Shown piece by piece: positions 28,755 through 37,989 of a stretch of DNA of 64,000 nucleotides. How positions within the stretch are numbered: the stretch's first letter is position 1; every line of letters starts with the position of its first letter. The notes under the pieces are model-generated. The model was not told where the DNA came from. It searched no databases and worked only from the letters and a program-made list of their open reading frames with translations. Origin of the DNA: Runella salmonicolor (GTDB lineage Bacteria > Bacteroidota > Bacteroidia > Cytophagales > Spirosomataceae). The stretch covers positions 248,001 to 312,000 of the forward strand of contig NZ_JAMZEL010000001.1 in the NCBI RefSeq assembly GCF_024158025.1, read 5' to 3'. Both the position numbers and the translations under genes were made by a program.

Positions 28755-29726
28755 TTAATACCTAAATCTTGGGGTACGTACAATTGTTTTTTTACCTTTT
28801 GTAAGCGCTGGGAGTGCATAAGAAAGCATCACTTCGTACGACGCTGGGGCTTTTACACTGCGACTCCCACCTACCAAATCAACGGCACCCGCCAAACGAA
28901 GCGCTTTGTTGCCAAGCAGATTTATGCCAGCGATAATATTATAGGATTCTTGCACACGGTAGGTGATTCCGCCAAAAATCCATTCATCCCAAGTAGCCAT
29001 TACGCCCCCTTCTACCGACAACGTTTTAGGGTTGAAATCCGTCAGGCTTTTTACAAGGATAAGGGGCTGTATTTCCAATCCATACAGTGGTTCCCAACGA
29101 TAACCAGCAGTCAAATAGGCATTGGGGGCTAAAATACTATTACCCGTATCTCCTCCTAAATTAAATTTGGGTCGATTTAGGTGATTAACGCTTGCACCAA
29201 CATAAAAAGTACTTGCATCATAAAATACTCCTAAAGAAATATCGGGCTGCGTAACCCCTAAACGTCCGACTGGGATAAGTGGGTCACCTGGTTCACGGGA
29301 AACCAAGCGACTAAAATCAATGTATCTGTTTTGAAACCCTACCCGCGCACCGATTGCTAGGGTATTCTCATTGATATTCATTCGATAAGCATACGAGAGC
29401 TGGACTTCTTGGCTTCCCATTGCGCCAATTCGATCATTGACGTAATTAATACCAACGGCACTTTTTATAAAATTCAGTGGAACACTTCCTGAAAATACCA
29501 GCGTATTGGGGGCACCGCCGTCTCCTGAAGTAGTCTGATACCCTTGCCACTGAATACGATTCAGCAACTGAAATCGGGTAGTTCCGTCGGCGCCTGCCGT
29601 GGCCGGATTATAATATAATTGATTGTGCATGAACAGGCTAAACTGAGCATCCTGCTGCGCCTGTACATAGCTTAATTGGGCAAACCAACTTAATATGCTC
29701 AATAGTAGTAGTTGTGGGTATTTCAT
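28755..29726 (-). CDS. PorP/SprF-family T9SS outer-membrane protein
   Basis: 323 residues from ATG at 29726; the frame opens two codons earlier at a TTG. A signal peptide (about 1-24, ending YVQAQ) is followed by the PorP/SprF start QDAQFSLFMHNQLYYNPATAGADG and a beta-barrel-like body (RIQWQGYQ, PLNFIKSAVGINYVNDRIG, GGITYRVQESYNIIAGINLLG). The family links surface adhesins or the T9SS ring to the outer membrane. Its place directly before gldKLMN matches porP-porKLMN order, so PorP is the likelier role, but SprF paralogues are close relatives. Confidence 0.9.
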   Translation of the reverse strand: MKYPQLLLLSILSWFAQLSYVQAQQDAQFSLFMHNQLYYNPATAGADGTTRFQLLNRIQWQGYQTTSGDGGAPNTLVFSGSVPLNFIKSAVGINYVNDRIGAMGSQEVQLSYAYRMNINENTLAIGARVGFQNRYIDFSRLVSREPGDPLIPVGRLGVTQPDISLGVFYDASTFYVGASVNHLNRPKFNLGGDTGNSILAPNAYLTAGYRWEPLYGLEIQPLILVKSLTDFNPKTLSVEGGVMATWDEWIFGGITYRVQESYNIIAGINLLGNKALRLAGAVDLVGGSRSVKAPASYEVMLSYALPALTKGKKTIVRTPRFRY

Positions 29727-29779
29727 ATCCAATTCGCCGGTATTTTCAATACAAACGACAATTAGCGAAAAAAATTTGA

Positions 29780-29809
29780 TATAAAAAAAGGGTTAGTTTC
29801 CCAACCCTT
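29780..29809 (-). terminator. Terminator after hemD
   Basis: Stem AAGGGTT/AACCCTT (29788-29794 with 29803-29809) followed on the minus strand by TTTTTTTAT. It separates the DUF4271-hemD pair from the porP/gld operon. Confidence 0.75.
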
Positions 29810-29887
29810 ACTATAACGCATAAAAAGAGATAAGTGTTGCGGTTTTGCTCAAATTGTCCAGAGAAAAACGGCCCTAAACCTTTCTAA

Positions 29888-30670
29888 TTAGATATTATTG
29901 GCTTTTTTGATATATATTTCCAACGCCCCAGTCATTGAGGGAGCATTGGGCATTGGAGCCTCAATGTCTAAAATCAAGCCTGCATCCGCCACCGCCTTTG
30001 CGGTCGTAGGGCCGAAAGCAGCTATCCGGGTTTTGTTTTGCTTAAAATCAGGGAAGTTATGGAATAGAGAGGTAATTCCAGAAGGACTGAAAAAGCAAAT
30101 AACATCGTAAAACACTTCTGTCAAATCCGACAAATCTGAAGACACGGTTTCGTACATTACGGCCTCGGTAAGGTGTAATTCGTAGTTACCCATGAATTCG
30201 GGGATGTCGTTGCGCCGCTTGTCAGAACAAGGAAACAAAAACTTTTCGGTTTTGTGTTTCTTAATTAAATCTAACAAATCAGCCGCGGTTTTTTGACCTG
30301 AAAAAATCTTCCGTTTGCGTATTTGAATGTACTTTTGAAGATAGTTGGCGGTTTGCTCCGTTACGCAGAAATATTTCATTTCGGCAGGCATTTCCAACTT
30401 AGCTTCCTTACAAATACGGAAGAAATTATCTACGGCATTACGGCTGGTAAAAATAATAGCCGTATGCTCCATGATGTTAATCCGTTGCTTACGAAAATCC
30501 TTAAAAGAAATACCCTGAACTTCGATAAAAGGGCGAAAATCGACCTTTACGCTGTATCTGCGCTCTAACTCAAAATAAGGGGACTTTTCATCAGTTGGCC
30601 GAGCTTGGGTGACCAAAATGCTCTCTACTTTATTCAACCGGTCTTGTTGCATCAAAATCGTTTCGCTCAT
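29888..30670 (-). CDS. hemD: Uroporphyrinogen-III synthase
   Basis: 260 residues from ATG at 30670; an in-frame start at 30712 overlaps the upstream gene. The two-lobed HemD fold is suggested by VESILVTQARPT, IIFTSRNAVDNFF, FSGQKTAADLLDLIKKHKTEKFLFPCSDKRRNDIPE, and DVICFFSPSGITSLFHNF ... IAAFGPTTAKAVADAGL, which match the family. It closes hydroxymethylbilane to uroporphyrinogen III in heme biosynthesis. Placement after a DUF4271 gene is common in Bacteroidota. Confidence 0.88.
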   Translation of the reverse strand: MSETILMQQDRLNKVESILVTQARPTDEKSPYFELERRYSVKVDFRPFIEVQGISFKDFRKQRINIMEHTAIIFTSRNAVDNFFRICKEAKLEMPAEMKYFCVTEQTANYLQKYIQIRKRKIFSGQKTAADLLDLIKKHKTEKFLFPCSDKRRNDIPEFMGNYELHLTEAVMYETVSSDLSDLTEVFYDVICFFSPSGITSLFHNFPDFKQNKTRIAAFGPTTAKAVADAGLILDIEAPMPNAPSMTGALEIYIKKANNI

Positions 30671-30701
30671 ATCAGACGTTTGGTGGGGTTCTCCCCACTT
30701 C

Positions 30702-31877
30702 TTATAGGGCATACCTTACCCCGATGATGATGGGGATTAATTCAACAATGCAAAGGTACGAAATTAAATATAGATTTTTAACAGTTGTGCTGTTGCTAAT
30801 TGTAAAGAAGATTAAAATAGCTCTAAAAATATAAAAGACAATTACTGGAATAATGAGTACCGAACGGATGATTGGCGACCAGTCAACAATGTAAAAAGAG
30901 GCCACTGACGCAATCAATATGAGCGCCGAAAAAAACAACAAGGAAGACTGTAAAACCTTGAAATAATGCACATTAGCTACACCTTCCAAACGATACAAAG
31001 TCCCTAAAATATACAAACCAAAATATTTTCCTATAAATCCCAGAAAACAGATAAATGCTATTTTTAAATAATTTAACCAAGTATCAGAAAACGCCTGTCC
31101 AGTTGCTAATAATTCTTTTGATGAAAACAGATTATATTCTTTATCCTGCGTAAACAAATACAAATAGGCTAATTCCAGACTAAGCAAAACCACAAAAAGA
31201 ATATTGGTTCGGCTAAAGGGTTTATTGATCATAAATGAATCATCCCTGAAGTCCATCTGAAATAAATCTGGAAGGCTATAAATCCGATTAAAAGCCCGGG
31301 GCGAGGTATTGAACAGGAAAGCTGCAAAGGTAAACAGAAGCAAAATCCCCAAAATGAAAAAGTTGGCAATCGAGGCTTGCTCTCGGGGTTTTAGGTTCAA
31401 AAACGATTCTTCCTCAATCGTAATCAGTTTTTCAACGGCGGCTTTTCGATGACCAATAATCACGACTTTACCCGCCTGCCCGGGCGTTCCGTATATTGTT
31501 ATCATCAACTGCGGACGCCTGAATTTTTTATAAAGACTGTCTATTTTCATCACTCGCCAGCTTCCTGCCTTGAGGTTTTCCTGCAATGAGCCATTCAGAA
31601 ACAGATAATTATTTTTTTCAACGTACAACAGCAGTTCATAATGCAGGTTGCTTTCTAAATCCAAGAGAGTATTGAGCGCCAGTTGATTACCGTGCTGTTC
31701 GGCCACGTACGGAACGTATTCTTTTTCTCGCTGATCATACACAAGCCAATCTTGCGCCAAATTTTTCACAAGGAAGTACTGCTTGTCTGGCCCTACTTCT
31801 GCCCAAAGGGGAGCAACGCTGCATAACAATAGCAGCCACGTAATATATTTGAACCTATGAACAACTTTCTTCGTCAT
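30702..31877 (-). CDS. DUF4271 domain membrane protein
   Basis: 391 residues from ATG at 31877; the longer frame begins with TTG. Signal peptide (WLLLLCSVAPLWAEV), an extracytoplasmic domain of about 150 residues, then seven or so membrane segments from about residue 175 (NFFILGILLLFTFAAFLFNT ... LIASVASFYIVDW ... YIFRAILIFFTI). The C-terminal half matches DUF4271, a Bacteroidota family usually found beside hemD. Function unknown. Its stop lies 31 bp before the hemD start. Confidence 0.8.
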   Translation of the reverse strand: MTKKVVHRFKYITWLLLLCSVAPLWAEVGPDKQYFLVKNLAQDWLVYDQREKEYVPYVAEQHGNQLALNTLLDLESNLHYELLLYVEKNNYLFLNGSLQENLKAGSWRVMKIDSLYKKFRRPQLMITIYGTPGQAGKVVIIGHRKAAVEKLITIEEESFLNLKPREQASIANFFILGILLLFTFAAFLFNTSPRAFNRIYSLPDLFQMDFRDDSFMINKPFSRTNILFVVLLSLELAYLYLFTQDKEYNLFSSKELLATGQAFSDTWLNYLKIAFICFLGFIGKYFGLYILGTLYRLEGVANVHYFKVLQSSLLFFSALILIASVASFYIVDWSPIIRSVLIIPVIVFYIFRAILIFFTISNSTTVKNLYLISYLCIVELIPIIIGVRYAL

Positions 31878-31910
31878 TGGCCGATACTCATTTTTAATCC
31901 CCAAAATAGA

Positions 31911-31943
31911 TGCAGGCAGCTTGGGATACCCAAACTGCCTGCA
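31911..31943 (-). terminator. Hairpin terminator after sucD
   Basis: TGCAGGCAG (31911-31919) plus TTGGG (31921-31925) pair with CCCAA (31929-31933) plus CTGCCTGCA (31935-31943), with one mismatch and a 3-nt loop. The following T-run is short (CTATTTTG), so efficiency is uncertain. Confidence 0.6.
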
Positions 31944-31971
31944 AAGTTAGAAAAGATAACAGTAATATCGG

Positions 31972-32847
31972 TTAGTTACGACCTAAGGCTTTCAACATTG
32001 TTTCACCAATCAACGCTGGTGATTCTACCACGAAGATTCCACACTCACTCATAATGCGCATCTTAGCCGCAGCCGTATCATCAGCACCACCAATAATAGC
32101 ACCTGCGTGGCCCATACGACGACCTTTAGGGGCAGTTTGACCAGCAATAAAACCAACGACTGGTTTAGTACCGTTTGCTTTAATCCAATAGGCGGCATCG
32201 GCTTCCATGCTTCCTCCGATTTCTCCTATCATCACGATTCCTTCCGTTTCGGGGTCATTCATGAGCAATTCTACCGCTTCTTTGGTAGTAGTACCAATGA
32301 TTGGGTCGCCTCCAATCCCAATGGCAGTGGTTTGGCCAAGACCTGCTTTTGTCAATTGATCAACCGCTTCGTAGGTCAATGTACCTGACTTAGAAACGAT
32401 GCCGATGGTTCCTTTTTTGAAGATAAAACCAGGCATAATGCCCACCTTACATTCGTCGGCCGTCATTACTCCTGGGCAGTTTGGACCAATGAGACGGCAG
32501 TCTTTTGTCGTGATGTATTCTTTCGCCAACATCATGTCTTTGGTCGGAATACCCTCTGTGATACAAACGATTACTTTGATACCTGCATCGGCGGCTTCCA
32601 TGATGGCATCAGCGGCAAAAGCTGGCGGTACAAAAATGATTGACACATCGGCACCTGTGGTATTTACGGCATCAGCAACGGTGTTGAAGACGGGACGGTC
32701 GAGGTGGCTTTGGCCGCCTTTGCCTGGAGTTACTCCACCTACAACATTTGTTCCGTACTCAATCATTTGTTGGGCATGAAAAGTACCTTCGGAGCCTGTG
32801 AAGCCCTGCACAATTATCTTTGAGTTTTTATTGACTAATACGCTCAT
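31972..32847 (-). CDS. sucD: Succinyl-CoA synthetase alpha subunit
   Basis: 291 residues, full length for the family. N-terminal CoA-binding fold (KIIVQGFTGSEGTFHAQQMIEYGT), ligase domain with IGPNCPGVMTADECKVGIMPG, and the phosphorylated active-site His in GRRMGHAGAII (H247, aligning with E. coli H246). It makes succinyl-CoA and NTP interconvert in the TCA cycle together with SucC. sucC is not in the window, as is common in Bacteroidota where the two subunits are unlinked. Confidence 0.96.
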   Translation of the reverse strand: MSVLVNKNSKIIVQGFTGSEGTFHAQQMIEYGTNVVGGVTPGKGGQSHLDRPVFNTVADAVNTTGADVSIIFVPPAFAADAIMEAADAGIKVIVCITEGIPTKDMMLAKEYITTKDCRLIGPNCPGVMTADECKVGIMPGFIFKKGTIGIVSKSGTLTYEAVDQLTKAGLGQTTAIGIGGDPIIGTTTKEAVELLMNDPETEGIVMIGEIGGSMEADAAYWIKANGTKPVVGFIAGQTAPKGRRMGHAGAIIGGADDTAAAKMRIMSECGIFVVESPALIGETMLKALGRN

Positions 32848-33128
32848 TGGTGGTTAGTATAAAATTGCGTGATTCAAAATGATTAACTTTATTTTATTCA
32901 AGACAGAAGCCAAAAATTTTTCAGTAAAAGTAGGTCGAAATAAAGAAAGTACAAAAGCACCCCTGAAAGAAAAATTTTTGAAGGCCTAAATATTGCTTAT
33001 TTTTCTGTTTAAAACGGTAAAATACTGATACCTTGCTAAGGCTTTTTTAAACATTTATCGCTGTTAATCATCGGTCATTTATGGCCAATAAAACGTTAGC
33101 CCCTTAACCTTTAACTTCTTGTGTAAGA

Positions 33129-33701
33129 ATGATTCAACTCTCCAACGCCTTCTCAGACGCTGTCGTAGCCACTGTATGTATTGTCGTTTTTTTTAAATTC
33201 TTTGCTTATGTTCCCTTCCATAATCGACTCCTCTGGGGCGTATTTTTGGTAACTGTATCACTGGCGGCGGGTGCTGGTGTATTCCGTTATTTGGGGTTTC
33301 AGCAATTAACCGATACCCATCGCTCCCTCTCAACACTTGCAGGTAGCGCTGGGCTAGCAAGTGTGGTAGTTGCCATTTGGGGGTTAGTGATGCGCCAGAC
33401 CATCTCCCGCCCTACCGTCATTGTAACCCTCTCCTTCGGACTTATTTTATTTATCTTTCTACTCTATCCCGCCTTTCAGGTTTTCAGCTCCGTTGTTCAG
33501 GCTTTTACGATGCTTGTCGTGATGTTGATTGCAGTTTTCGGGCTTATGCAAAAATACCAAAAAGCCATCTGGATTGTGATTGGAGTGATGATTCTGGGCA
33601 TTGCTACCAAAGTAGCCACCCAACACCTACCTTTCAGTCCAATCGATGTATATCACTACGCATTGGCCGCCATGGTTTTTTGTTTTGGTAAAGCCGTGTA
33701 A
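33129..33701 (+). CDS. Integral membrane protein of unknown function
   Basis: 190 residues with about six hydrophobic helices (for example AVVATVCIVVFFKFFAYV, LLWGVFLVTVSLAAGAGVF, LASVVVAIWGLVM, VIVTLSFGLILFIFLLYPAF, IWIVIGVMILGIATKVA). No soluble domain or known signature is visible. The gene converges on the dipeptide epimerase gene, 7 bp between their ends. Confidence 0.75.
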   Translation: MIQLSNAFSDAVVATVCIVVFFKFFAYVPFHNRLLWGVFLVTVSLAAGAGVFRYLGFQQLTDTHRSLSTLAGSAGLASVVVAIWGLVMRQTISRPTVIVTLSFGLILFIFLLYPAFQVFSSVVQAFTMLVVMLIAVFGLMQKYQKAIWIVIGVMILGIATKVATQHLPFSPIDVYHYALAAMVFCFGKAV

Positions 33702-33708
33702 GGTTAAA

Positions 33709-34815
33709 TCATTCGACGACAAACGACTCCATGCGCCGCAAAAAATCTTCTTCTACCTCGGCACCGTGCCCTGGCAAATCTGGAATAATTACTTGATAAT
33801 GATTTTGATAATGAATCCCGCCCAATATTGGATTTTGGGCGTGTTCAAAAGGAGAATCTAAATCATAAAAAACGACGTTTTGCAAAGCAGACGCAAAATG
33901 GGCATTGGCCGAAATCCCCAAACGCGATTCCGACATACACCCAATCATACACTTGATGCCCGCCGCTTCGGCAATGGCGTTGATTTTTAACGCATTGCGC
34001 AAGCCGCCACTTTTTGAAAGCTTTATGTTGAAAAAATCAACGGCCTGTTGGGTCACCAATTTGATGGCATCTTGCGGAGAAAACAGCGACTCGTCGGCGC
34101 AAATAGGCACGCGGGCGTTTTGTCGCAGCCGCGCCAAATGGGCGTAGTCCCAATGTTTTACGGGCTGTTCGCAGTACTCCACATTCCAGTCGGCAATCGT
34201 ATTCAAAACCGTAAGCGCGCTGATGTAATCCCACCCCTGATTGGCATCGGTACGGAGGGGAATGGCGTCGCCTATAGCTTCACGAATGGCGGCAATACGC
34301 CGAATATCATCTTTGGCGTTTGTTCCTAATTTTACTTTAATGGCTTCCGCACCACGTTCTTTTATTTTAACGGCATCAGCCGCCATTACCTCGGGTTCGG
34401 CAATATAAATGGTTTCATCAGTAACAATCGGACGATTGGTGCCGCCCAAAAACTGATACAGAGGCATATTGGCGTACTTGGCGGCCAAGTCATACAACGC
34501 CATGTCAAAGGCACTTTTTACGGTCGGGTTTCCGCTCAGATAACGGTCCATCGCCGCCAAGCAGCCTTCTATATCCAACGGATTTTTACCAATCAGCAAT
34601 TTGGCCAAATCATAAGCTGCCGCATACGCAGTGGCTTGGGTTTCGCCCACTATCATCCAAAAAGGGGCACCTTCCCCCGTACCATAAAGGCCATCTGAGG
34701 TATAAATTTTGACCAGAATGTTGCGTGCTTCTTCAATAGTTCCAATCGCAATCGTGACGGGAGCCTGAAGCGGAATATTAAATTTATAGACTTCAATGCG
34801 AGTGATTGTAGACAT
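33709..34815 (-). CDS. L-Ala-D/L-Glu-type dipeptide epimerase (enolase superfamily)
   Basis: 368 residues. The muconate-lactonizing-enzyme active site is complete: KxK (K160, K162 in AIKVKLGTN), metal ligands D190 (DANQGW), E216 (YCEQP) and D241 (CADES), and the second base K265 (NIKLSKSGG). The DxD pair D318/D320 (FYDLDSP) is the feature that binds the dipeptide amino group, which supports dipeptide epimerase over other subgroups. Likely role: recycling of murein-derived dipeptides such as L-Ala-D-Glu; other dipeptides are possible. Confidence 0.9.
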   Translation of the reverse strand: MSTITRIEVYKFNIPLQAPVTIAIGTIEEARNILVKIYTSDGLYGTGEGAPFWMIVGETQATAYAAAYDLAKLLIGKNPLDIEGCLAAMDRYLSGNPTVKSAFDMALYDLAAKYANMPLYQFLGGTNRPIVTDETIYIAEPEVMAADAVKIKERGAEAIKVKLGTNAKDDIRRIAAIREAIGDAIPLRTDANQGWDYISALTVLNTIADWNVEYCEQPVKHWDYAHLARLRQNARVPICADESLFSPQDAIKLVTQQAVDFFNIKLSKSGGLRNALKINAIAEAAGIKCMIGCMSESRLGISANAHFASALQNVVFYDLDSPFEHAQNPILGGIHYQNHYQVIIPDLPGHGAEVEEDFLRRMESFVVE

Positions 34816-34830
34816 GGTTTTCCTTCAATA

Positions 34831-35445
34831 TTAATTTACAATTACCCCTTTTTTGCTCAAATAAGCACCAATATTGAATTTATTGTCTTCCATTAGCTCA
34901 ATCTCTTGATTCCAATGAAGGGTTTCGATACGCTCTGGAGTTGCAATCATAACTACTTGTGCTTCCGTAAGAATCCAAAACACTTTTTGAGTCCCGAAGT
35001 CCAACATTTTTTGTGTCTTCTTATAAATATATCCCGTTTCGGTCATCGATTCAACATCGGCATCAATATCTATCTCCAAAGCAATTTTTGGAGGTACACT
35101 TGCGTACTTTCGTGAAATTTTATCGGGCGTCAAAACCGTCTGTTCAAAAATTGCAATATCGTTAGCTAAGTTATTTTTGTGGTCAATGTGCAAACCTGCT
35201 TCATTAATCAAAACAGTATACATTTCTTCATCAATAAACTTGCCGATAAATGCCGACAAATAGAACACAATCAGTGCCTGTAAACTACTTGACCCCATAA
35301 TTTCTACGATAGATTTTTCACCCGACAGTACTTGACGATAACCTTTATAATACACAGGCTTTCCATCCATGATTTCATAAATCAAGTTCTCTGGCACTTT
35401 TTTCGGTGCTTTTCGTATTTTTCGGGGTGTATCCAACGCTGTCAT
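34831..35445 (-). CDS. Uma2-family (DUF820) putative endonuclease
   Basis: 204 residues. The PD-(D/E)xK-like core is suggested by NNLANDIAIFEQ, the acidic strand PPKIALEIDIDAD and the following QKMLDFGTQKVFWILTEAQ. Uma2 proteins are widespread in Bacteroidota and cyanobacteria; their biological target is unknown. It lies 15 bp upstream of the epimerase gene on the same strand, probably by chance. Confidence 0.8.
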   Translation of the reverse strand: MTALDTPRKIRKAPKKVPENLIYEIMDGKPVYYKGYRQVLSGEKSIVEIMGSSSLQALIVFYLSAFIGKFIDEEMYTVLINEAGLHIDHKNNLANDIAIFEQTVLTPDKISRKYASVPPKIALEIDIDADVESMTETGYIYKKTQKMLDFGTQKVFWILTEAQVVMIATPERIETLHWNQEIELMEDNKFNIGAYLSKKGVIVN

Positions 35446-35493
35446 GCTCCCTGATTATTTTTTCAAAGTTACTAAAATCTTAACGTGCCCAAA

Positions 35494-36033
35494 TCAAATA
35501 CTGTCGTCAGAGGCTGTAGGTATTATTTTTTCTGACCAAGCCCATCTTTTCAATCTTTTTTTTTCATCATGCAAAATCAAAGAAGAAAATACAGCAGGTA
35601 ATTGATGCCTTTTTCCAAAATTTAGCACTATAATTTCATTTTCAAAGTTCGGTTTCAAGTATTTCTCCCTTACATTAAAACTCGGCTGACAGCAATAGAT
35701 AAGCAGTCGTTCAGCATAGTTTATATCCCTACTCCAATCTTCATCAGCAGGAGATATATCCGATTCTCCTGCAAAATACCCTAGATAAATGGTGACGTCA
35801 GAAGGCACATCAGGTATCCAATCACGTTCGTGGCTTTCCATTCTGTATCTAAAAACGTTTCGATCACTTTTTCCAATATACAAAAGAGAATTTGCTCCAT
35901 AAACAGGATGAGTACCGTAGATTTGGTAGAGGCCGTAATCGAATTTGAAATCTTTTTTTTCTTTAGCGTCTTTTATTGTCAAAGGCCCTTCCCAAACGAT
36001 TTCAATCTTATGTATTGGTTCGATATTAAACAT
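35494..36033 (-). CDS. GIY-YIG domain protein
   Basis: 179 residues. The GIY-YIG pattern reads GLYQIYGTH...LLYIGKSD, then R in NVFRYRMESHE, and a later acidic residue in YAERLLIYCCQPSFNVRE, the usual catalytic Glu position in NYAE. This is a compact single-domain nuclease without a recognisable DNA-binding extension. No transposon or intron features are nearby. Function unknown. Confidence 0.75.
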   Translation of the reverse strand: MFNIEPIHKIEIVWEGPLTIKDAKEKKDFKFDYGLYQIYGTHPVYGANSLLYIGKSDRNVFRYRMESHERDWIPDVPSDVTIYLGYFAGESDISPADEDWSRDINYAERLLIYCCQPSFNVREKYLKPNFENEIIVLNFGKRHQLPAVFSSLILHDEKKRLKRWAWSEKIIPTASDDSI

Positions 36034-36076
36034 ATTTCCATTTTTTAATTGACTTTACCCAAAAAACCCTAAATTA

Positions 36077-36739
36077 TCAATCCCAACACTCCATAATCAA
36101 CAGATCTCCTGCACTCGCCGAGATTTTCACAAACCCATCTTCCGCTGCTTCGTTGCTGTTGCCGCTCCGATAGCCGAGCCGCAAATAATCTCCTTGAAGG
36201 TTGTATTTTAAGCCTTCCGTTTGGATTCCTTCCACCATTCCGACGGGCACGAGCGAAATGGGCGTGCCTTTTACGTACCATTTTTCAAAGGTCCCGACCA
36301 ACGGAAAAATCTTGGAGTAATCGTCCAGCATCACGATTTTGATTTGGTCTTTGTAGCGCACAATGTTCGTCATATTTGTCAGACTATGGTCAGCGCGGCG
36401 GCCCGTTGCCCACACAATGTTTACGGCTGGGAATCCCCGTTCTATCAAAAATTCAATGCCTTTTTCCAAGTCCGTTTTGTCTTGGTCGGGTGCATGAACA
36501 ATTTCGAGCGGATAATGTCGGGAGGCAATTTCATCAATGTCAACATTGTGGTCAAAATCACCCAACAGGACATCCACCTTTATTCCCAAATCCAATACCC
36601 GATGAATGGCGTGGTCGAGCACGACCACAAACGGCGACCATTCGAGCAATTGTCCCATCAATTCAAAACTACAGCCCTCGCCGTTGGCAATCAAAAGGGC
36701 TGGTTCCTGCTTTTCGCGAACAACGTGGTGTGAGGACAT
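36077..36739 (-). CDS. Thiamine pyrophosphokinase
   Basis: 220 residues. Family motifs: LLIANGEGCS at the nucleotide side, LLGDFDHN (metal/ATP site), DQDKTDLEKGIEFL, GRRADHSLTN, and the C-terminal thiamine-binding beta sandwich ending in GDLLIMECWD. It converts thiamine and ATP to thiamine pyrophosphate and AMP. It lies 35 bp downstream of the membrane protein at 36775-37923. No TPP riboswitch is evident. Confidence 0.88.
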   Translation of the reverse strand: MSSHHVVREKQEPALLIANGEGCSFELMGQLLEWSPFVVVLDHAIHRVLDLGIKVDVLLGDFDHNVDIDEIASRHYPLEIVHAPDQDKTDLEKGIEFLIERGFPAVNIVWATGRRADHSLTNMTNIVRYKDQIKIVMLDDYSKIFPLVGTFEKWYVKGTPISLVPVGMVEGIQTEGLKYNLQGDYLRLGYRSGNSNEAAEDGFVKISASAGDLLIMECWD

Positions 36740-36774
36740 TTTTTAGTAGTGAGGAGTGAGAAAATCTCATAGTA

Positions 36775-37923
36775 CTAAATACCCACTCCTATTTTTGGGA
36801 TTGAATGAATGATTGATAACGCAAAGAAAGCGACAAAAAGCCACTTGGTACGCTCAAAAAGTTGTTTTTGTTGAGATACCCGCGCCAAAATGCCCAACGT
36901 AAACAGCAATGAAGAAGGAGCCAACCGCCTGAAATATAGGCTTTCGATGGAGGCATCTGTGAGATAAATGCTTATCGTAAAAAGCAAATAAGCCAAGGCC
37001 ACTAAAAAAAAGGGCTCTTGCAGCATGAACTTGGTCATGTTGTCCGCATTGATTTTTATCTTTTTCGTCAGTCGTAAAAAATATATTAAGTGCCTCACAA
37101 TCATCCCAATAAGCACCCATTGCAACAAGGCAATGCCATAAATAAACCACTTGACCGAATCATTCAAGCCAAGGTTTTTTAGGTCCCAATCACGTACCGC
37201 AAAAAACAGTAATTCCTCTCCCAAACCGCGCATTCCCCGCCCAAGCCGTTGATTGAAAGGCTCCGTGGGCCAAAATCCATGTCCGCCCGTGTAAGTATCT
37301 GTGTGGTAAAAATTGAAGAATAAATACCCAACCATCCATACCACAAAATAGAAAACCGCCTTGTATTGACGGCGAAGCACCAATGGAATCAGCAGAAAAA
37401 TACCAGCATAACGCGTAAAAAAGGCGGCCACAGCAAAAATCACGCTACCTTTTTTTTGCCATTGACTTACGCGGTCTGTTGGAGAAAAAAACACGCAAAA
37501 ACCCAAAACGAATAAAATAAACAGCGTTTCGGACCACGTATTTGTGTATAATTGAATCAACGACGACGCCGAGAACCCTAACGACACAAACCACGCTTTG
37601 TCCCGAAAACGACGCTGAATCAACCAAAAGCACCCCGCTAATGCGAGAAGATTCACAATTTTAGACGCAATTTCTATCGAAAAAGGAGCCAGAAAAGCCA
37701 CCGTTGCAATCAGCGCAGAATAGCCAATCGGCCATATAGCGCAGAAAGTTTCTTTTCCTTCAAACGTTATGACGTAGCCCTTGCCATTGAGCAAGTTTTG
37801 AGCCGCCTCAAGATAAAAATGAGAATCGGGAGTCAGAAAATAGGCTGAATCAGCGCGGAGCTTGAGATAAACTACCGCACAAATGAGCAGGAACTGAAAA
37901 ACCAAGACAATGCGATTCAGCAT
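36775..37923 (-). CDS. Multi-spanning membrane protein, GT-C/PMT-like glycosyltransferase candidate
   Basis: 382 residues with about nine hydrophobic segments. The segment TPDSHFYLEAAQNLLNGKGYV just after the first helix resembles the acidic first loop of lipid-sugar-dependent GT-C enzymes (family 39-like). A role in cell-envelope glycosylation is likely but not certain. Confidence 0.6.
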   Translation of the reverse strand: MLNRIVLVFQFLLICAVVYLKLRADSAYFLTPDSHFYLEAAQNLLNGKGYVITFEGKETFCAIWPIGYSALIATVAFLAPFSIEIASKIVNLLALAGCFWLIQRRFRDKAWFVSLGFSASSLIQLYTNTWSETLFILFVLGFCVFFSPTDRVSQWQKKGSVIFAVAAFFTRYAGIFLLIPLVLRRQYKAVFYFVVWMVGYLFFNFYHTDTYTGGHGFWPTEPFNQRLGRGMRGLGEELLFFAVRDWDLKNLGLNDSVKWFIYGIALLQWVLIGMIVRHLIYFLRLTKKIKINADNMTKFMLQEPFFLVALAYLLFTISIYLTDASIESLYFRRLAPSSLLFTLGILARVSQQKQLFERTKWLFVAFFALSIIHSIPKIGVGI

Positions 37924-37989
37924 ACTTATTTCCCTGAAGATGCCTATTATTTGCTTATTGCAGCGCTGTTCAGGGTGACAAATATAGTA